From NCBI GenBank assembly GCA_036507005.1, contig DASXQT010000075.1:41460-105459 (forward strand): 64,000 bases of DNA, written 5' to 3'. The notes beneath the pieces are model-generated. The model made no database searches. It was given only the letters and a program-made list of their open reading frames with translations, and was not told where the DNA came from. The position numbers and the translations under genes are program-made. Numbering within the stretch: position 1 is the first letter of the stretch; every line of letters starts with the position of its first letter. The DNA comes from WS-2 sp036507005. GTDB lineage: Bacteria; Eisenbacteria; RBG-16-71-46. Shown piece by piece: positions 63,106 to 64,000 of the stretch.

Positions 63106-64000
63106 CTTCTTCGCTCCGCGGCGCCCGCTGCGCGCGGTACCAGGCGATGGTGCGCGCGAGGCCCTGGTCGAACGGCGTGGTGGCGCGCCAGCCGAGGAGC
63201 TTCGCGGCGCGCGAGGTGTCGAGGCAGCGGCGCGGCTGGCCGTCGGGCTTCTCGCGGTCCCACGCGATGCGGCCGCGGTAGCCGGTGAGGTCGGCGATCG
63301 CCGCGACCAGGTCGCGGATCGAGATCTCGCGCCCCGCGCCCAGGTTCACCGGCTCGCTGTCCGCGAGCCGCTCGGCGGCGAGCACGATCGCCTCGGCCGC
63401 GTCCTCCACGTAGAGGAACTCGCGCGTCGCCTTGCCCGTGCCCCACACCACGATCTCGGGCGCCCCGGCCTCGGCCGCCTCGAGGCAGCGCCGGATCAGG
63501 GCCGGGATCACGTGCGAGGTCTCGGGATCGAAGTTGTCGCCGGGCCCGTAGAGGTTGACGAGCATGACGTTCACCGCGTCGAACCCGAACTCCTGGCGGT
63601 AGGCCTGGGACTGCACGAGCAGCATCTTCTTGGCCAGGCCGTAAGGGGCGTTGGTCTCCTCCGGGTAGCCGTCCCAGAGGTGCTCTTCGCGAAACGGGAC
63701 CGGGGTGTGCTTGGGGTAGGCGCAGACCGTGCCGGCGATCACGGTCTTCGGCACGCCGGCGACCCGGCAGGCCTCCAGCAGCTCCAGGCCCATGATCGCG
63801 TTCTCGTAGAGGAACTGGCCGGGATGGGCGCGGTTGGCGCCGATCCCTCCCACCACAGCGGCCAAGTGGACGACCGCGTCCGGGCGGATGTCTGCCAACA
63901 TCCGATCGATCTCGGCCCGGCGCCGCAGGTCGTAACGGGCCCGGCCGACGGGCTCGACCTTGGCGCCGGCTCGGACCAGCTCGTCGCAGACATGGTGGCC
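63080..64000 (-). CDS. GDP-L-fucose synthase-like SDR, 5' end beyond window
   Basis: The frame runs off the right edge; the visible part begins G-H-H-V-C-D-E-L-V-R-A-G, just after the expected G-x-x-G-x-x-G cofactor loop. V-V-H-L-A-A-V-V-G-G-I-G-A-N, G-T-V-C-A-Y-P-K-H-T-P-V-P-F, Y-G-L-A-K-K and N-L-Y-G-P-G-D-N-F-D are signature segments of GDP-4-keto-6-deoxymannose 3,5-epimerase/4-reductase (Fcl/WcaG). With the Gmd-like enzyme at 42954 this gives GDP-L-fucose. The Arg-rich tail is unremarkable. Confidence 0.9.
   Translation of the reverse strand, partial: GHHVCDELVRAGAKVEPVGRARYDLRRRAEIDRMLADIRPDAVVHLAAVVGGIGANRAHPGQFLYENAIMGLELLEACRVAGVPKTVIAGTVCAYPKHTPVPFREEHLWDGYPEETNAPYGLAKKMLLVQSQAYRQEFGFDAVNVMLVNLYGPGDNFDPETSHVIPALIRRCLEAAEAGAPEIVVWGTGKATREFLYVEDAAEAIVLAAERLADSEPVNLGAGREISIRDLVAAIADLTGYRGRIAWDREKPDGQPRRCLDTSRAAKLLGWRATTPFDQGLARTIAWYRAQRAPRSEEVSGARGRR

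Overview
This is a chromosomal segment of a very GC-rich, Gram-negative bacterium. Evidence for an outer membrane is the Wza-like export protein, a TonB C-terminal domain protein and a lipoprotein. Three large secreted proteins end in an 'N-P-[F/A/L] ... FlgD/Por-type Ig-like' C-terminal domain, and there is a choice-of-anchor P protein. Together these point to the FCB-related phyla, and Candidatus Eisenbacteria is my best guess (inference from protein style, not proven). Many starts are GTG or TTG and many genes overlap by 4 bp (GTGA/ATGA).

Layout. 1-2.5 kb: the 3' end of a membrane glycosyltransferase-like gene, an orphan IS3-type orfA and a secreted choice-of-anchor P protein. 3-13.3 kb: housekeeping genes phoH, a 7TM-HD phosphohydrolase gene (pgpH-like), ybeY, an ORF6N protein, a TonB-domain protein, a DUF502 protein, recO, glyQ and glyS. 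13.4-18.5 kb: a candidate selenoprotein made of YHS-like repeats, a Cys-rich secreted protein and a 999-aa modular surface protein. 18.7-29.2 kb: pyrimidine synthesis (pyrR, pyrB, pyrC, pyrK, pyrD, pyrF), interrupted by an alkylation-repair pair (adaA/adaB), a secreted NTF2-like protein on the other strand and a repeat-rich TPR lipoprotein. 29.2-34.9 kb: an ECF sigma/anti-sigma pair, an OPT-family transporter and a six-hairpin protein. 35-42.7 kb: a secreted glycosidase-like protein, a GT4 glycosyltransferase and two large sorting-domain proteins, one of them an arylsulfotransferase. 42.9-64 kb: an exopolysaccharide/O-antigen locus.

The polysaccharide locus makes nucleotide sugars with a Gmd-like dehydratase, an Rmd-like reductase, UDP-glucose dehydrogenase, RmlB, an RmlC-like epimerase and an Fcl-like GDP-fucose synthase cut by the right edge. 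It assembles repeat units with a WbaP-type initiating transferase, several GT4 enzymes and two methyltransferases. It flips and polymerises them with two Wzx flippases and an O-antigen ligase/polymerase, and exports them through an OPX protein plus a Wzz/GumC chain-length protein.

The most interesting observation is an in-frame TGA at 13624-13626 in a secreted YHS-repeat protein. The TGA sits where relatives have the first Cys of a CxxC pair (giving U-G-T-C), and it is followed 20 nt later by a hairpin that fits the bacterial SECIS pattern. Other notable signals are an intrinsic terminator inside the first 20 codons of pyrB, a terminator-ended leader in front of phoH, an 11-bp triple repeat just upstream of the promoter of the choice-of-anchor P gene, and a recurrent TTGACC-N17-TAnnnT promoter class.
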